Of a stretch of 10,053 nucleotides of DNA, positions 1 to 5,135 are shown piece after piece. The translations under genes and the position numbers were made by a program. The stretch is from Pseudonocardiales bacterium (GTDB lineage Bacteria; Actinomycetota; Actinomycetes; Mycobacteriales; Pseudonocardiaceae). The stretch is taken from NCBI GenBank assembly GCA_025465385.1, contig JAODNG010000032.1, positions 1-10,053 of the forward strand, read 5' to 3'. The first letter of the stretch is position 1; each line of letters starts with the position of its first letter. A model generated the notes under the pieces. That model ran no database searches and was not told the DNA's origin. It was given only the letters and a program-made list of their open reading frames with translations.

Positions 1-29
1 TGTTCTCCTCTTGCGCAGTAGCGCTGTGC

Positions 30-55
30 GTTAGGCTGTCGCTCACCGAGGGTAA
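30..55 (+). promoter_or_regulatory. Candidate sigma-F/sigma-B-type promoter
   Basis: GTTA at 30-33 is followed after 16 bases by GGGTAA at 50-55. This resembles the general-stress promoter of actinobacteria (GTTT, 15-17 bases, GGGTAT), with 3 of 4 bases matching in the -35 and 5 of 6 in the -10. It lies about 40 bases before the short ORF at 95, a normal leader length. The call rests on the motif alone. Confidence 0.3.
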
Positions 56-94
56 CCCCCAACGGAGATCAGCCCCTGGAAATAAGGGGAAAAC

Positions 95-280
95 ATGCAG
101 GAGCAGGCCATCGGCTCCGGGCTCGCCGGTAAGCCAGGAGTGGCCTATGACACAGAAGAGCTGGGCGAGCCCGGGCAGCCGGGAGTGCCCACCGGGGATC
201 AATATCCAACTAACGAACGCGATGACGATGTCAGCGAAAGTGGGGGAAGTGCTGAAATCGAAGTTCCTGAGGAAGCGTAA
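95..280 (+). CDS. Short acidic hypothetical protein (61 aa)
   Basis: I do not recognise this protein. It is 61 residues, very hydrophilic and acidic. Its first half is rich in Gly and Pro, and the second half has an NERDDD stretch and a Glu-rich tail ending in EVPEEA. No membrane segment, signal peptide or Cys motif is visible, so it is probably soluble and disordered. The ATG follows AGGGGAAAAC, an acceptable but closely spaced Shine-Dalgarno sequence. A stress-type promoter candidate lies upstream, and the SDR gene begins 102 bases downstream on the same strand, so the two may be co-transcribed. Another frame (147-386) is open over the same stretch but has no such start context. The ORF may not be translated; the evidence is start context and position only. 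Confidence 0.4.
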   Translation: MQEQAIGSGLAGKPGVAYDTEELGEPGQPGVPTGDQYPTNERDDDVSESGGSAEIEVPEEA

Positions 281-306
281 GCACCTCTGCGGAATTCCAG
301 TAGTTT

Positions 307-320
307 CCGCGACGTCGCGG
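307..320. repeat. Perfect 14-bp palindrome upstream of the SDR gene
   Basis: CCGCGACGTCGCGG is fully self-complementary and sits between the short acidic ORF and the SDR gene. A second small inverted repeat, CCGGG-AG-CCCGG, follows at 340-351. Either could be an operator or an RNA hairpin. No T-run follows, so a classical terminator is unlikely. In GC-rich DNA short palindromes are common. Confidence 0.35.
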
Positions 321-382
321 CGTACATCACAGACTCTCTCCGGGAGCCCGGTCATCCCGATGCAACTAGCGGAGGCGGACAC

Positions 383-1279
383 GTGACGCAGGACCAGTTC
401 ACTCAGCAAGATCCCACGAAGCAACATGCAGCGCCGGGAAGCGGCGATACGACTGTGGAGTACCCGGGCCGCACAGGCGACATGGACGTACGGCCCGACC
501 ACGGGGAGCACAGCTACCGGGGCCTCGGGCGCCTGCAAGGCAAGAAAGCGGTTATCACCGGCGGTGACTCAGGCATCGGCCGCGCGGTGGCGATCGCGTT
601 CGCCCGGGAGGGCGCGGACGTGCTGATCACTTGCCTGGAGGCTGAGGAGGACGACGCGCAAGAGACCGCCCGCTGGGTCGTCGACGCCGGTCGTCAGGCC
701 GTCACGATGCCCGCTGACCTGAGGGACGAGCAGCGCTGCCGCGCGGTGATCGACCGCACCGTACGCGAGTTCGGACAGATTGACGTGCTGGTCAGCAATG
801 CGGCCTACCAGATGTCGCAGGACAGCGGCCTCGAAGCCATCACCACCGAGCAGTTTGACCGGGTGATGAAGACCAACGTTTACGCGCTGTTCTGGTTGTG
901 CAAAGCGGCGGTGCCGCACATGCCGCCCGGCTCCACCATCATCACCAGCTCTTCGGTCCAGGCATTTCAGCCGTCGCCGCACCTGATGGACTATGCGGCG
1001 TCCAAGGCCGCGATCGTGAACTTCACCAAGGCGCTCGGCCACGACCTCATCGAGCGGGGTATCCGCGCCAACTCGGTCGCCCCTGGCCCGGTGTGGACCC
1101 CACTGATCCCCGCGACCATGCCCGAAGACAAGCTGAAGTCGTTCGGCGCGCAGGCGCCCATGGGGCGGGCGGCGCAGCCGGCCGAGCTCGCGCCGTTTTA
1201 CGTGTTCCTCGCCTCCCAGGAATCGAGCTACATGACCTCAGAGGTCCTCGGTGTAACCGGCGGATCACCTATCACCTGA
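383..1279 (+). CDS. Extended SDR-family NAD(P)-dependent oxidoreductase (YghA/YdaD type)
   Basis: This is a classical-fold short-chain dehydrogenase/reductase of 298 residues with the roughly 50-residue hydrophilic N-terminal extension typical of the YghA / general stress protein 39 group. Visible motifs are the Rossmann glycine motif TGGDSGIG (59-66), the SNAAY variant of NNAG (138-142), Asn165, catalytic Ser near 191 and YxxxK as Tyr204/Lys208, followed by the P-G motif in VAPGPVWTP. The C-terminus VLGVTGG matches the family. It is likely a soluble cytoplasmic oxidoreductase acting on alcohols, aldehydes or sugars; the substrate cannot be read from the sequence. The GTG start is supported by GGAGG at 371-375, 7 bases upstream. 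The gene ends 13 bases from the convergent IPT/TIG gene. YdaD-type members belong to general stress regulons in Bacillus, which fits the chaperone genes nearby. Confidence 0.93.
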   Translation: MTQDQFTQQDPTKQHAAPGSGDTTVEYPGRTGDMDVRPDHGEHSYRGLGRLQGKKAVITGGDSGIGRAVAIAFAREGADVLITCLEAEEDDAQETARWVVDAGRQAVTMPADLRDEQRCRAVIDRTVREFGQIDVLVSNAAYQMSQDSGLEAITTEQFDRVMKTNVYALFWLCKAAVPHMPPGSTIITSSSVQAFQPSPHLMDYAASKAAIVNFTKALGHDLIERGIRANSVAPGPVWTPLIPATMPEDKLKSFGAQAPMGRAAQPAELAPFYVFLASQESSYMTSEVLGVTGGSPIT

Positions 1280-1292
1280 CCGATGGTCAGCT

Positions 1293-1523
1293 CTACTCGA
1301 TGGTCACGCTGGAGGGCTCGCTCGTACCGCTCGCCCCCTCTACCGTCACTTCGACAGGGCCCGAGCCGTCAGGGACTTCCGCCACCAATGTTTCGCCATC
1401 GACTTCAAAAGAGACCTCCTGGTCGCCGAAGAAGACTTTCTCCGCGGCCTCCAAGCCGTCGCCTTGAATGATCACGGACTGGCCGGGCGACGCCCGGTTC
1501 GGAAGAACGCTGTCGATGCGCAT
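1293..1523 (-). CDS. Stand-alone IPT/TIG (Ig-like) domain protein (76 aa)
   Basis: The 76-residue product is essentially one IPT/TIG immunoglobulin-like domain. It begins MRIDSVLPNRASPG, then has a VIIQGDGL strand, VFFGDQEV (the conserved V-x-F-G), LVAEVPDGSG and VEVTVEG, and ends SVTIE. The frame extends upstream to 1634, but the ATG at 1523 has a strong GAGGAG Shine-Dalgarno 4 bases upstream and matches the start of the domain, so I chose it. No signal peptide or anchor is visible, so the domain would be cytoplasmic unless exported by another route. TIG domains usually occur inside large surface proteins, receptors or glycosidases; a single free domain is unusual. Its function is unknown and it may bind another protein or a polysaccharide. 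It follows merR on the same strand. Confidence 0.8.
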   Translation of the reverse strand: MRIDSVLPNRASPGQSVIIQGDGLEAAEKVFFGDQEVSFEVDGETLVAEVPDGSGPVEVTVEGASGTSEPSSVTIE

Positions 1524-1571
1524 GGGGCTCCTCGTTGGGGGCGTGAGCTGACGGCGAAGCAGCCTCAAGAG

Positions 1572-1577
1572 ATACCC
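1572..1577 (-). promoter_or_regulatory. Possible sigma-F/B-type -10 element for the IPT/TIG gene
   Basis: The minus strand reads GGGTAT here, a perfect general-stress -10 element, about 50 bases before the ATG at 1523. No convincing GTTT -35 box lies 14-17 bases upstream, so this is a half-site only. Confidence 0.2.
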
Positions 1578-1645
1578 GTTGTTGACCCGACGTGGCAGTG
1601 ACGTCACCCGTTCGTCCGTGCGGCCCTGCGCCAAACGAGGCCCTG

Positions 1646-1990
1646 TCAGCCCTCGCCGGAACTGCTCCGCGGCTCGCTGGCGGTCTGTTGAAGGTGAGCA
1701 ATGCGGCGGTTGGCTTCGGTCAGCTGGTGTTCGAGGCTGACGATGTAAGTGGCGGCCGCCAGGGGCATGTTTTGGTCGAGCAGTTCGCGCACCCGGATGG
1801 CTAGGGCGAGATCAGCGCGGCTGTAGCGGCGTTGGCCGCCTGCGGAGCGGCCTGGGGTCAGCAGCCCGGCGGCGTCGAGGCTACGAAGAAAGGCGGGTTG
1901 CACGCCGATTAAGTCTGCGGCGAGACCGATGGTATAGGCGGCATAGTGCTGGTCATCGAGCTTGCCGTGCATATCCTGCGGTTGGGTCAA
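1646..1990 (-). CDS. MerR-family regulator, HspR-like
   Basis: The 114-residue protein has an N-terminal MerR winged helix-turn-helix: YTIGLAADLIGV (19-30), then FLRSLDAAGLL and GRSAGGQRRYS (47-57). A helical second half (about 84-103) looks like a short dimerisation coiled coil. The LRxxDxxGL core and the GGxRRYS wing are closer to HspR than to metal-sensing MerR proteins, and no Cys is present for metal binding. It is likely a homodimeric DNA-binding repressor controlling the divergent hsp20 and possibly itself. The start is TTG at 1990, with GGGGA 4 bases upstream; the in-frame ATG at 1972 lacks a good ribosome binding site but cannot be excluded. The tail is short, without the C-terminal region of true HspR that interacts with DnaK. 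The link to heat shock comes from sequence resemblance and neighbours. Confidence 0.82.
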   Translation of the reverse strand: MTQPQDMHGKLDDQHYAAYTIGLAADLIGVQPAFLRSLDAAGLLTPGRSAGGQRRYSRADLALAIRVRELLDQNMPLAAATYIVSLEHQLTEANRRIAHLQQTASEPRSSSGEG

Positions 1991-2011
1991 CTGGTCCCCG
2001 GAGTCGCGAAT

Positions 2012-2052
2012 GGGTCCCTGGCCGCCGATTTGATCGCGACGACCAGGGACCC
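2012..2052. repeat. Perfect 10-bp inverted repeat upstream of merR
   Basis: GGGTCCCTGG (2012-2021) and CCAGGGACCC (2043-2052) are exact reverse complements separated by 21 bases. They lie 22-62 bases before the merR start codon, where an operator for autoregulation or a leader stem-loop would be. No T-run follows on either side. Confidence 0.55.
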
Positions 2053-2071
2053 CCTAGCGTTGATGAGATAC

Positions 2072-2098
2072 CGTTCCGGCGTGCTGTCCACCGGAACG
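2072..2098. promoter_or_regulatory. Operator-like palindrome CGTTCCGG-N11-CCGGAACG
   Basis: Two perfect 8-base half-sites (2072-2079 and 2091-2098) are separated by 11 bases. The centre-to-centre distance of 19 bases places them about two helical turns apart on one DNA face, as expected for a dimeric regulator. The site lies about 82-108 bases upstream of merR on the shared merR/hsp20 intergenic region. The binding protein is unknown; the adjacent MerR is the obvious candidate. Confidence 0.5.
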
Positions 2099-2387
2099 TT
2101 GGAGCACTCTTTTCGGGGCGACATCAATCCCTATACAGGTTATTGCCGTGGGGTCCGGTAACTCGGAGTCCCCACGAACGCGCTGCGGAAGCGCATCGCG
2201 CCGTCGCCACCAGTGTCACAGTCCGCAGCCATCACCTCCTTGCGAAGGAAACAACATCGTGCTGTAGCACCGCAGAACCTACAACATTGGAGTGGGGTTT
2301 GTCCAGCGCCGCGAGCGTCGCGCTGGTCGTGCCCGCCCCTGCGAGCGGCTGTCAGACACGGACGCGAGGCCAGCGCTGGATGCCAGC

Positions 2388-2504
2388 ATGGCCATGCTTC
2401 CCGTGCCGGATGGTCTCACCAGCAGTTATGCGGAGGAGTGGACCGCCATGAGCCCCTCCGTATCAAGAAATATCGATCTTCCAGATGCCCTTTACATGAC
2501 TTAG
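2388..2504 (+). CDS. Possible small ORF upstream of hsp20 (38 aa, or 18 aa from an internal start)
   Basis: A short open frame runs to the TAG at 2502-2504. The internal ATG at 2448 has a near-ideal GGAGGAG at 2432-2438, nine bases upstream, giving an 18-residue peptide ending LPDALYMT. An earlier ATG at 2388 would add 20 residues but has no clear ribosome binding site. The last third has AT-rich codons, unlike real genes nearby. It could be a leader peptide for hsp20, a true small protein, or chance. The hsp20 promoter candidate overlaps its 3' end, so it would need a promoter further upstream. Confidence 0.25.
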   Translation: MAMLPVPDGLTSSYAEEWTAMSPSVSRNIDLPDALYMT

Positions 2505-2519
2505 CATTGGCGGTATTAG
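2491..2519 (+). promoter_or_regulatory. Candidate hsp20 promoter
   Basis: TTTACA (2491-2496) and TATTAG (2514-2519) are separated by exactly 17 bases, close to the housekeeping sigma consensus (5/6 and 4/6). They lie within a locally AT-rich stretch about 67 bases before the hsp20 start. A transcript would begin near 2526. Confidence 0.45.
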
Positions 2520-2530
2520 TAGAGCACCGC
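2510..2530. promoter_or_regulatory. Inverted repeat GCGGT-N11-ACCGC over the hsp20 -10/start region
   Basis: Half-sites at 2510-2514 and 2526-2530 flank the predicted -10 box and the likely transcription start. A repressor bound here would block RNA polymerase. The N11 spacing equals that of the palindrome at 2072-2098, although the half-sites differ in sequence. Confidence 0.35.
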
Positions 2531-2585
2531 TACAGAGGTGTGTACCGTTCGCGTCGTGTCGACGCTCAGGAAGGAGAGACCCTCA

Positions 2586-3017
2586 ATGCTGATGCGTACC
2601 GATCCGTTCCGGGAGCTGGACCGGGTCACCCAACAGTTGTTCGGTCAGAACGGCACCTGGTCGCGTCCAGCGGTGATGCACATGGACGCCTACCGTGACG
2701 GCGAACAGTTCGTCGTGCAGTTCGACCTTCCCGGGGTGGACCCGTCCTCGATCGATCTCAACGTTGAACACAACGTTCTCACCGTCAAAGCGGAGCGCGC
2801 CTCGACTCAGGGCGAGGATGTCGAGCTGCAAGTCGCCGAGCGGCCCCGCGGAGTATTCAGCCGGCAGTTGTTCCTCGGTGAGACCTTGGACACCGACCGC
2901 ATCGAGGCCAGCTACGACGTAGGGGTGCTGACTTTGCGCATTCCCATCGCCGAGAAGGCAAAGCCCCGCAAGATCGAGGTCACCGGGGGTGGCGCACCCA
3001 AGCAGATCCACGCCTGA
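2586..3017 (+). CDS. hsp18: Small heat-shock protein Hsp20 (18-kDa antigen / Hsp18 family)
   Basis: The product is a 143-residue alpha-crystallin-type holdase that binds unfolding proteins without ATP and passes them to DnaK/DnaJ. The N-terminus MLMRTDPFRELDR is characteristic of the mycobacterial 18-kDa antigen family. The alpha-crystallin domain spans about 29-121, including FDLPGVD, ERPRGVFSRQL and the hallmark GVLTLRIP (113-120). A C-terminal I-x-V motif (IEV, 130-132) is present for oligomer contacts. Length is normal for the family. The ATG at 2586 is preceded by AGGAAGGAGAG (2568-2578), a very strong ribosome binding site 7 bases away. The frame is open back to 2538, but that start is not supported. 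A divergent HspR-like regulator lies upstream and a J-domain gene downstream. The symbol is by family resemblance. Confidence 0.95.
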   Translation: MLMRTDPFRELDRVTQQLFGQNGTWSRPAVMHMDAYRDGEQFVVQFDLPGVDPSSIDLNVEHNVLTVKAERASTQGEDVELQVAERPRGVFSRQLFLGETLDTDRIEASYDVGVLTLRIPIAEKAKPRKIEVTGGGAPKQIHA

Positions 3018-3159
3018 CCCACGCCGCCACAACCAGCGGATCACCGGTCAGTCCTTTGTCGAGCCGGGGGTGTCCCACACATCTGGGCATTCCCGGCCGA
3101 CAGTCTCAACGTGAGATCCGACGGCCAGCCGCTCTGCCTGCTCGAGACGGACAGCCGCG

Positions 3160-3498
3160 ATGCCTCCTGATGAGCACGACCTGTACGCCGTGCTGGGCGT
3201 GACTCCCGATGCCTCCCAATGCCAGATCGGCCACGCCTACCGGCGCCTCATCCGGGCCTACCACCCCGACATCCATCCCGAGCCCGACTGCGCCGCGCTG
3301 GCCGCCGCCGTAGCCGCGGCCGCCATCCTGCGCGATCCCATTCGCCGAGCCGCCTACGACCGCAGCCGACGCCCCACCGGCGATCAGCACCCGGCGCCGA
3401 AGCCCCCGGCTCCGCGTCGCGACCGCTTCGTACCGGACCTCCGCGCAGGCCCGGTCCGTTGGCACGGAGTTCCCACCCCGATCCGGAACAGTTTTTGA
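3160..3498 (+). CDS. Small J-domain (DnaJ-like) co-chaperone
   Basis: The 112-residue protein has an N-terminal J domain (about 7-68): DLYAVLGVTPDAS, then AYRRLIRAYHPD with the essential HPD at 35-37, and ILRDPIRRAAYDR at the end. A J domain stimulates the ATPase of DnaK. There is no Gly/Phe region, zinc finger or substrate-binding domain, so it is a minimal type III J protein. The tail (70-112) is Pro/Arg-rich and ends with GPVRWHG, a motif I associate with small actinobacterial J proteins. The ATG at 3160 has only a weak upstream GGA-type ribosome binding site, yet it starts just before the domain. It lies 142 bases after hsp20 on the same strand, so co-expression is plausible and would pair a holdase with a DnaK activator. 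Confidence 0.87.
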   Translation: MPPDEHDLYAVLGVTPDASQCQIGHAYRRLIRAYHPDIHPEPDCAALAAAVAAAAILRDPIRRAAYDRSRRPTGDQHPAPKPPAPRRDRFVPDLRAGPVRWHGVPTPIRNSF

Positions 3499-3517
3499 CA
3501 CGCGCCACGTGAGGATG

Positions 3518-3529
3518 GACACCTGTGTC
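3518..3529. promoter_or_regulatory. Short palindrome GACAC-CT-GTGTC between the J-domain and hydrolase genes
   Basis: A 5-base inverted repeat with a 2-base centre lies 46 bases before the hydrolase start. A perfect TTGACA (3495-3500) lies just upstream, overlapping the J-domain stop codon, but no -10 box sits at the right distance. This may be an operator of the hydrolase promoter; the evidence is weak. Confidence 0.25.
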
Positions 3530-3574
3530 AACAATCGCTCATTCCCTTGAGCCATGAGCCGGTAAGAATGAGAG

Positions 3575-4378
3575 GTGAGCACTCGACTCTCGTGGGACCG
3601 TGCAGGCTCCGGTGAACCGTTGCTGCTGTTGCACGGGATCGGCACGACCCGCGATGACTTCTCGTCACTGCGCCCCGCGCTTGAGGCCGAGCACGACGTG
3701 TTGGCCGTTGACCTACCGGGGCACGGCGACTCACCCGCGCTCTTAGAACGGCCGACGATCCGGGCTGTCACCGACGTGATCGAGGCGGATTTAGACCTTC
3801 TGGGCGTGGGCCGCGTGCACATCCTCGGTAACTCCATCGGCGCCCGCATCGCACTGGAGTTCGCGCGACGGGATCGGGCACTGTCGGTGTTGTCGATCGC
3901 ACCATCCGGCCTCAACCTGTTGCCTGAGCGGATCTACCAGGGCGCCGCGATGAGCATTCTCCGTATACTTATGTCCCTCCTGCGCCCGGCCATTGGACCT
4001 CTGGCCCAGTGGCCCGCCGGCCGCGCCGCGCTGCTCACCGGCCTGCGGTCGCAGCCGTGGTTGGCCTCGGAGGTGGAGGCGTGCGCGCTGCGGGAGGGGT
4101 TCGGCGAGTGCGAAGACTTCTGGCGCCTGTTGTTCTGGGGGATCCTGGCCGACATCCCAACCGGGCTCGAAGAGATCCGCTGTCCGGTGATCCTGGCCCA
4201 GGGCACAGCCGACATCGTCGCCAGCGGGCAGACCCCCCGATACCTGCTGGCCGTCCCGGGCGCCACCTTCCAGGCCCTGCTTGGGGCGGGTCACGCGCCT
4301 CAGTCCGATGCCCCCGACAACATCCTGGAGTTACTGCGCCAGGTGACCCGGCGCGCCGATGTTGTGCGTACCGGCTGA
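3575..4378 (+). CDS. Alpha/beta-fold hydrolase
   Basis: This 267-residue enzyme has the full alpha/beta-hydrolase triad. The oxyanion-hole HGIG is at 20-23, the nucleophile elbow GNSIG at 85-89 (Ser87), the acid at Asp213 in QGTAD, and the base at His240 in GAGHAP. VDLPGHGDS (45-53) is the usual strand-4 signature. A lid-like insertion (about 115-195) contains a hydrophobic patch with ILRILMSLLRP. It probably hydrolyses an ester, thioester or C-C bond; the substrate is not readable. No signal peptide is visible, so it should be cytoplasmic. The GTG start at 3575 has GAGAG directly against it, too close for a normal ribosome binding site, while TAAGAAT (3563-3569) lies just upstream, so a leaderless or slightly different start is possible. 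It follows the J-domain gene after 76 bases. Confidence 0.9.
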   Translation: MSTRLSWDRAGSGEPLLLLHGIGTTRDDFSSLRPALEAEHDVLAVDLPGHGDSPALLERPTIRAVTDVIEADLDLLGVGRVHILGNSIGARIALEFARRDRALSVLSIAPSGLNLLPERIYQGAAMSILRILMSLLRPAIGPLAQWPAGRAALLTGLRSQPWLASEVEACALREGFGECEDFWRLLFWGILADIPTGLEEIRCPVILAQGTADIVASGQTPRYLLAVPGATFQALLGAGHAPQSDAPDNILELLRQVTRRADVVRTG

Positions 4379-4379
4379 A

Positions 4380-4408
4380 GAGACAGGGTGGGAACCTGCG
4401 ATTATTAG
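4380..4408 (+). promoter_or_regulatory. Candidate promoter for the small hydrophilic ORF
   Basis: GAGACA (4380-4385), 17 bases, then TATTAG (4403-4408), the same -10 hexamer and spacing as the hsp20 candidate. An 8-base inverted repeat, GTGGGAAC (4388-4395) with GTTCCCAC (4454-4461), overlaps and could fold the transcript leader. The -35 is only a 4/6 match. Confidence 0.25.
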
Positions 4409-4490
4409 ACGCGGGCGGCGGTCCCAGATCGCACCACGACGGGGGCGTTGGGTGTTCCCACGGGAGCTAGCACCAGTACCGACGGAAAGG

Positions 4491-4501
4491 GTCAAGTTGA
4501 C
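4491..4501. repeat. Palindrome GTCAA-G-TTGAC over a start codon
   Basis: A perfect 5-base inverted repeat with a single central base covers the proposed TTG start codon (4497) of the next ORF. It may be an operator or chance. Confidence 0.3.
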
Positions 4502-4730
4502 TGATCAGGTGACACGGCACGACGAGGACGACGGGTTGTTCCGCACGCCCGGGCAGGCCGACGAGCGGTCGGGGGCGTCAGACGCCACCAATGTTAAGCC
4601 CCTCATGCGGCCGTCCCGTGATCTGTTCCACCACACCGTCCAGGAGGCTGGTGGGCGTCAACGTCCAACCACGCAGCGTGACGAGGCGGCAATGCGCTCG
4701 CTGCGGTTTCCCTTCGACGAAGACGACTGA
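4497..4730 (+). CDS. Small hydrophilic hypothetical protein (77 aa)
   Basis: I do not recognise this family. From the TTG at 4497 the product has 77 residues, highly charged, with acidic patches (RHDEDDG near the start, FDEDD at the end) and no membrane segment or Cys motif. Most codons end in G or C, as in real genes of this window, which argues for coding. AAAGGG lies 5 bases before the TTG, a good ribosome binding site. The frame stays open back to 4359, but that part overlaps the hydrolase end and has no start context. It may be a disordered regulatory or DNA-linked peptide; nothing in the sequence decides this. Confidence 0.5.
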   Translation: MTDQVTRHDEDDGLFRTPGQADERSGASDATNVKPLMRPSRDLFHHTVQEAGGRQRPTTQRDEAAMRSLRFPFDEDD

Positions 4731-4747
4731 TTTGTTTATGCAGTCAG

Positions 4748-4930
4748 GCGTGGAACGGCGTCTTGCTGGGCAGCGCGGTGCTGGTCGTCGTCGTGTTGGT
4801 CACGCAAGCGGTCTTACGATCCTCGCCAGCAGCATGCTCGGACTGGCGGCTGACCGGCTGGGGCTGCTGCGGATCGTAGGGCCGGTGTATCAGTTTCGGC
4901 ACGCTGATCTACAGGACCACCTTGCGCCCC
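4748..4930 (+). pseudogene. Decayed coding remnant with a NACHT-NTPase-like C-terminal peptide
   Basis: At 4855-4926 one frame reads RLGLLRIVGPVYQFRHADLQ followed by DHLA. I recognise the form GLLRxVGxVYQFRHxxLQ(D/E)HLA as the extreme C-terminus of large actinobacterial NACHT-type NTPases. The residues before it do not continue such a protein. In another frame 4748-4876 gives a clean hydrophobic helix (VLLGSAVLVVVVLVTQAVL) ending at a TAG. The pieces lie in different frames with no start, so this is probably the scar of a deleted gene. An ORF from 4591 to 5088 spans it, but its upstream part overlaps the 77-aa ORF and its codon use is poor. The remainder to 5135 holds no gene I can support. 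Confidence 0.35.
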
Positions 4931-4965
4931 CGGCCGAGACCACGCCAGCGACCGTGTTCGCGGAC

Positions 4966-4974
4966 TTATCCACA
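4966..4974 (+). other. Perfect DnaA-box-like 9-mer (TTATCCACA)
   Basis: TTATCCACA matches the classical DnaA box exactly. It stands alone; no cluster of further boxes or AT-rich unwinding region is present, so an origin is not indicated. One exact copy in 10 kb is not far from chance. Confidence 0.2.
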
Positions 4975-5034
4975 ATACGGGCTGATTCCCGGCGCTACAT
5001 CCCGGTCCCCAGCGACCGTCACCGTTCGTGGTCT

Positions 5035-5050
5035 TCACAGGCAACTGTGA
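5035..5050. repeat. Inverted repeat TCACAG-GCAA-CTGTGA upstream of the glycosyltransferase operon
   Basis: A perfect 6-base inverted repeat with a 4-base loop, about 86 bases before the glycosyltransferase start. It can form a small hairpin or serve as an operator. No clear promoter was found beside it. Confidence 0.35.
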
Positions 5051-5135
5051 GGTTGTATGCAGGCTGCTTGCACATCACCAGGCCATAACTGGAAGCGCGG
5101 AGCTAACGCGGCTCTCCGGGGGTGAGGTGAGGGTG

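Larger units (their letters stand above)
1991..2585. other. 595-bp regulatory/intergenic region between merR and hsp20
   Basis: No substantial protein gene is supported here. The region holds two perfect long inverted repeats near merR (2012-2052 and 2072-2098), a small GTGCT-GT-AGCAC hairpin (2259-2270), a possible short peptide ORF (2388-2504), and an AT-rich stretch (about 2460-2540) with the hsp20 promoter candidate and an overlapping inverted repeat. I see no HAIR site (CTTGAGT-N7-ACTCAAG) and no CIRCE element. Some of the middle (2160-2390) could be decayed coding sequence, as no frame in it looks like a real protein. Confidence 0.6.

Noticed and set aside
569..1042. Open frame on the minus strand, 157 codons
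   Set aside because: Antisense to the SDR gene, whose motifs are complete; the product has no recognisable motif. Long antisense frames are usual in GC-rich DNA.
1991..2585. HAIR (HspR) or CIRCE operator upstream of hsp20
   Set aside because: Scanned for CTTGAGT/ACTCAAG and for long TTAGCACTC-type arms; neither is present. TTAGCA at 2501 has no matching second arm.
2213..2698. Plus-strand frame of 161 codons running into hsp20
   Set aside because: It overlaps the well-supported hsp20 start in another frame and covers the regulatory region; no domain visible.
3106..3915. Minus-strand open frame of 269 codons
   Set aside because: It runs antisense across both the J-domain gene and the hydrolase, each with intact catalytic or functional motifs, and its product is Arg/Ser-rich without domain features.
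4966..4974. DnaA box as sign of a replication origin
   Set aside because: A single exact box with no cluster, no AT-rich unwinding segment and no replication gene nearby.
4591..5088. Plus-strand frame of 165 codons as a full gene
   Set aside because: Only the peptide at 4855-4926 resembles a known family; the rest overlaps the 77-codon ORF, has poor codon bias and no start signal, so I kept it as a remnant.
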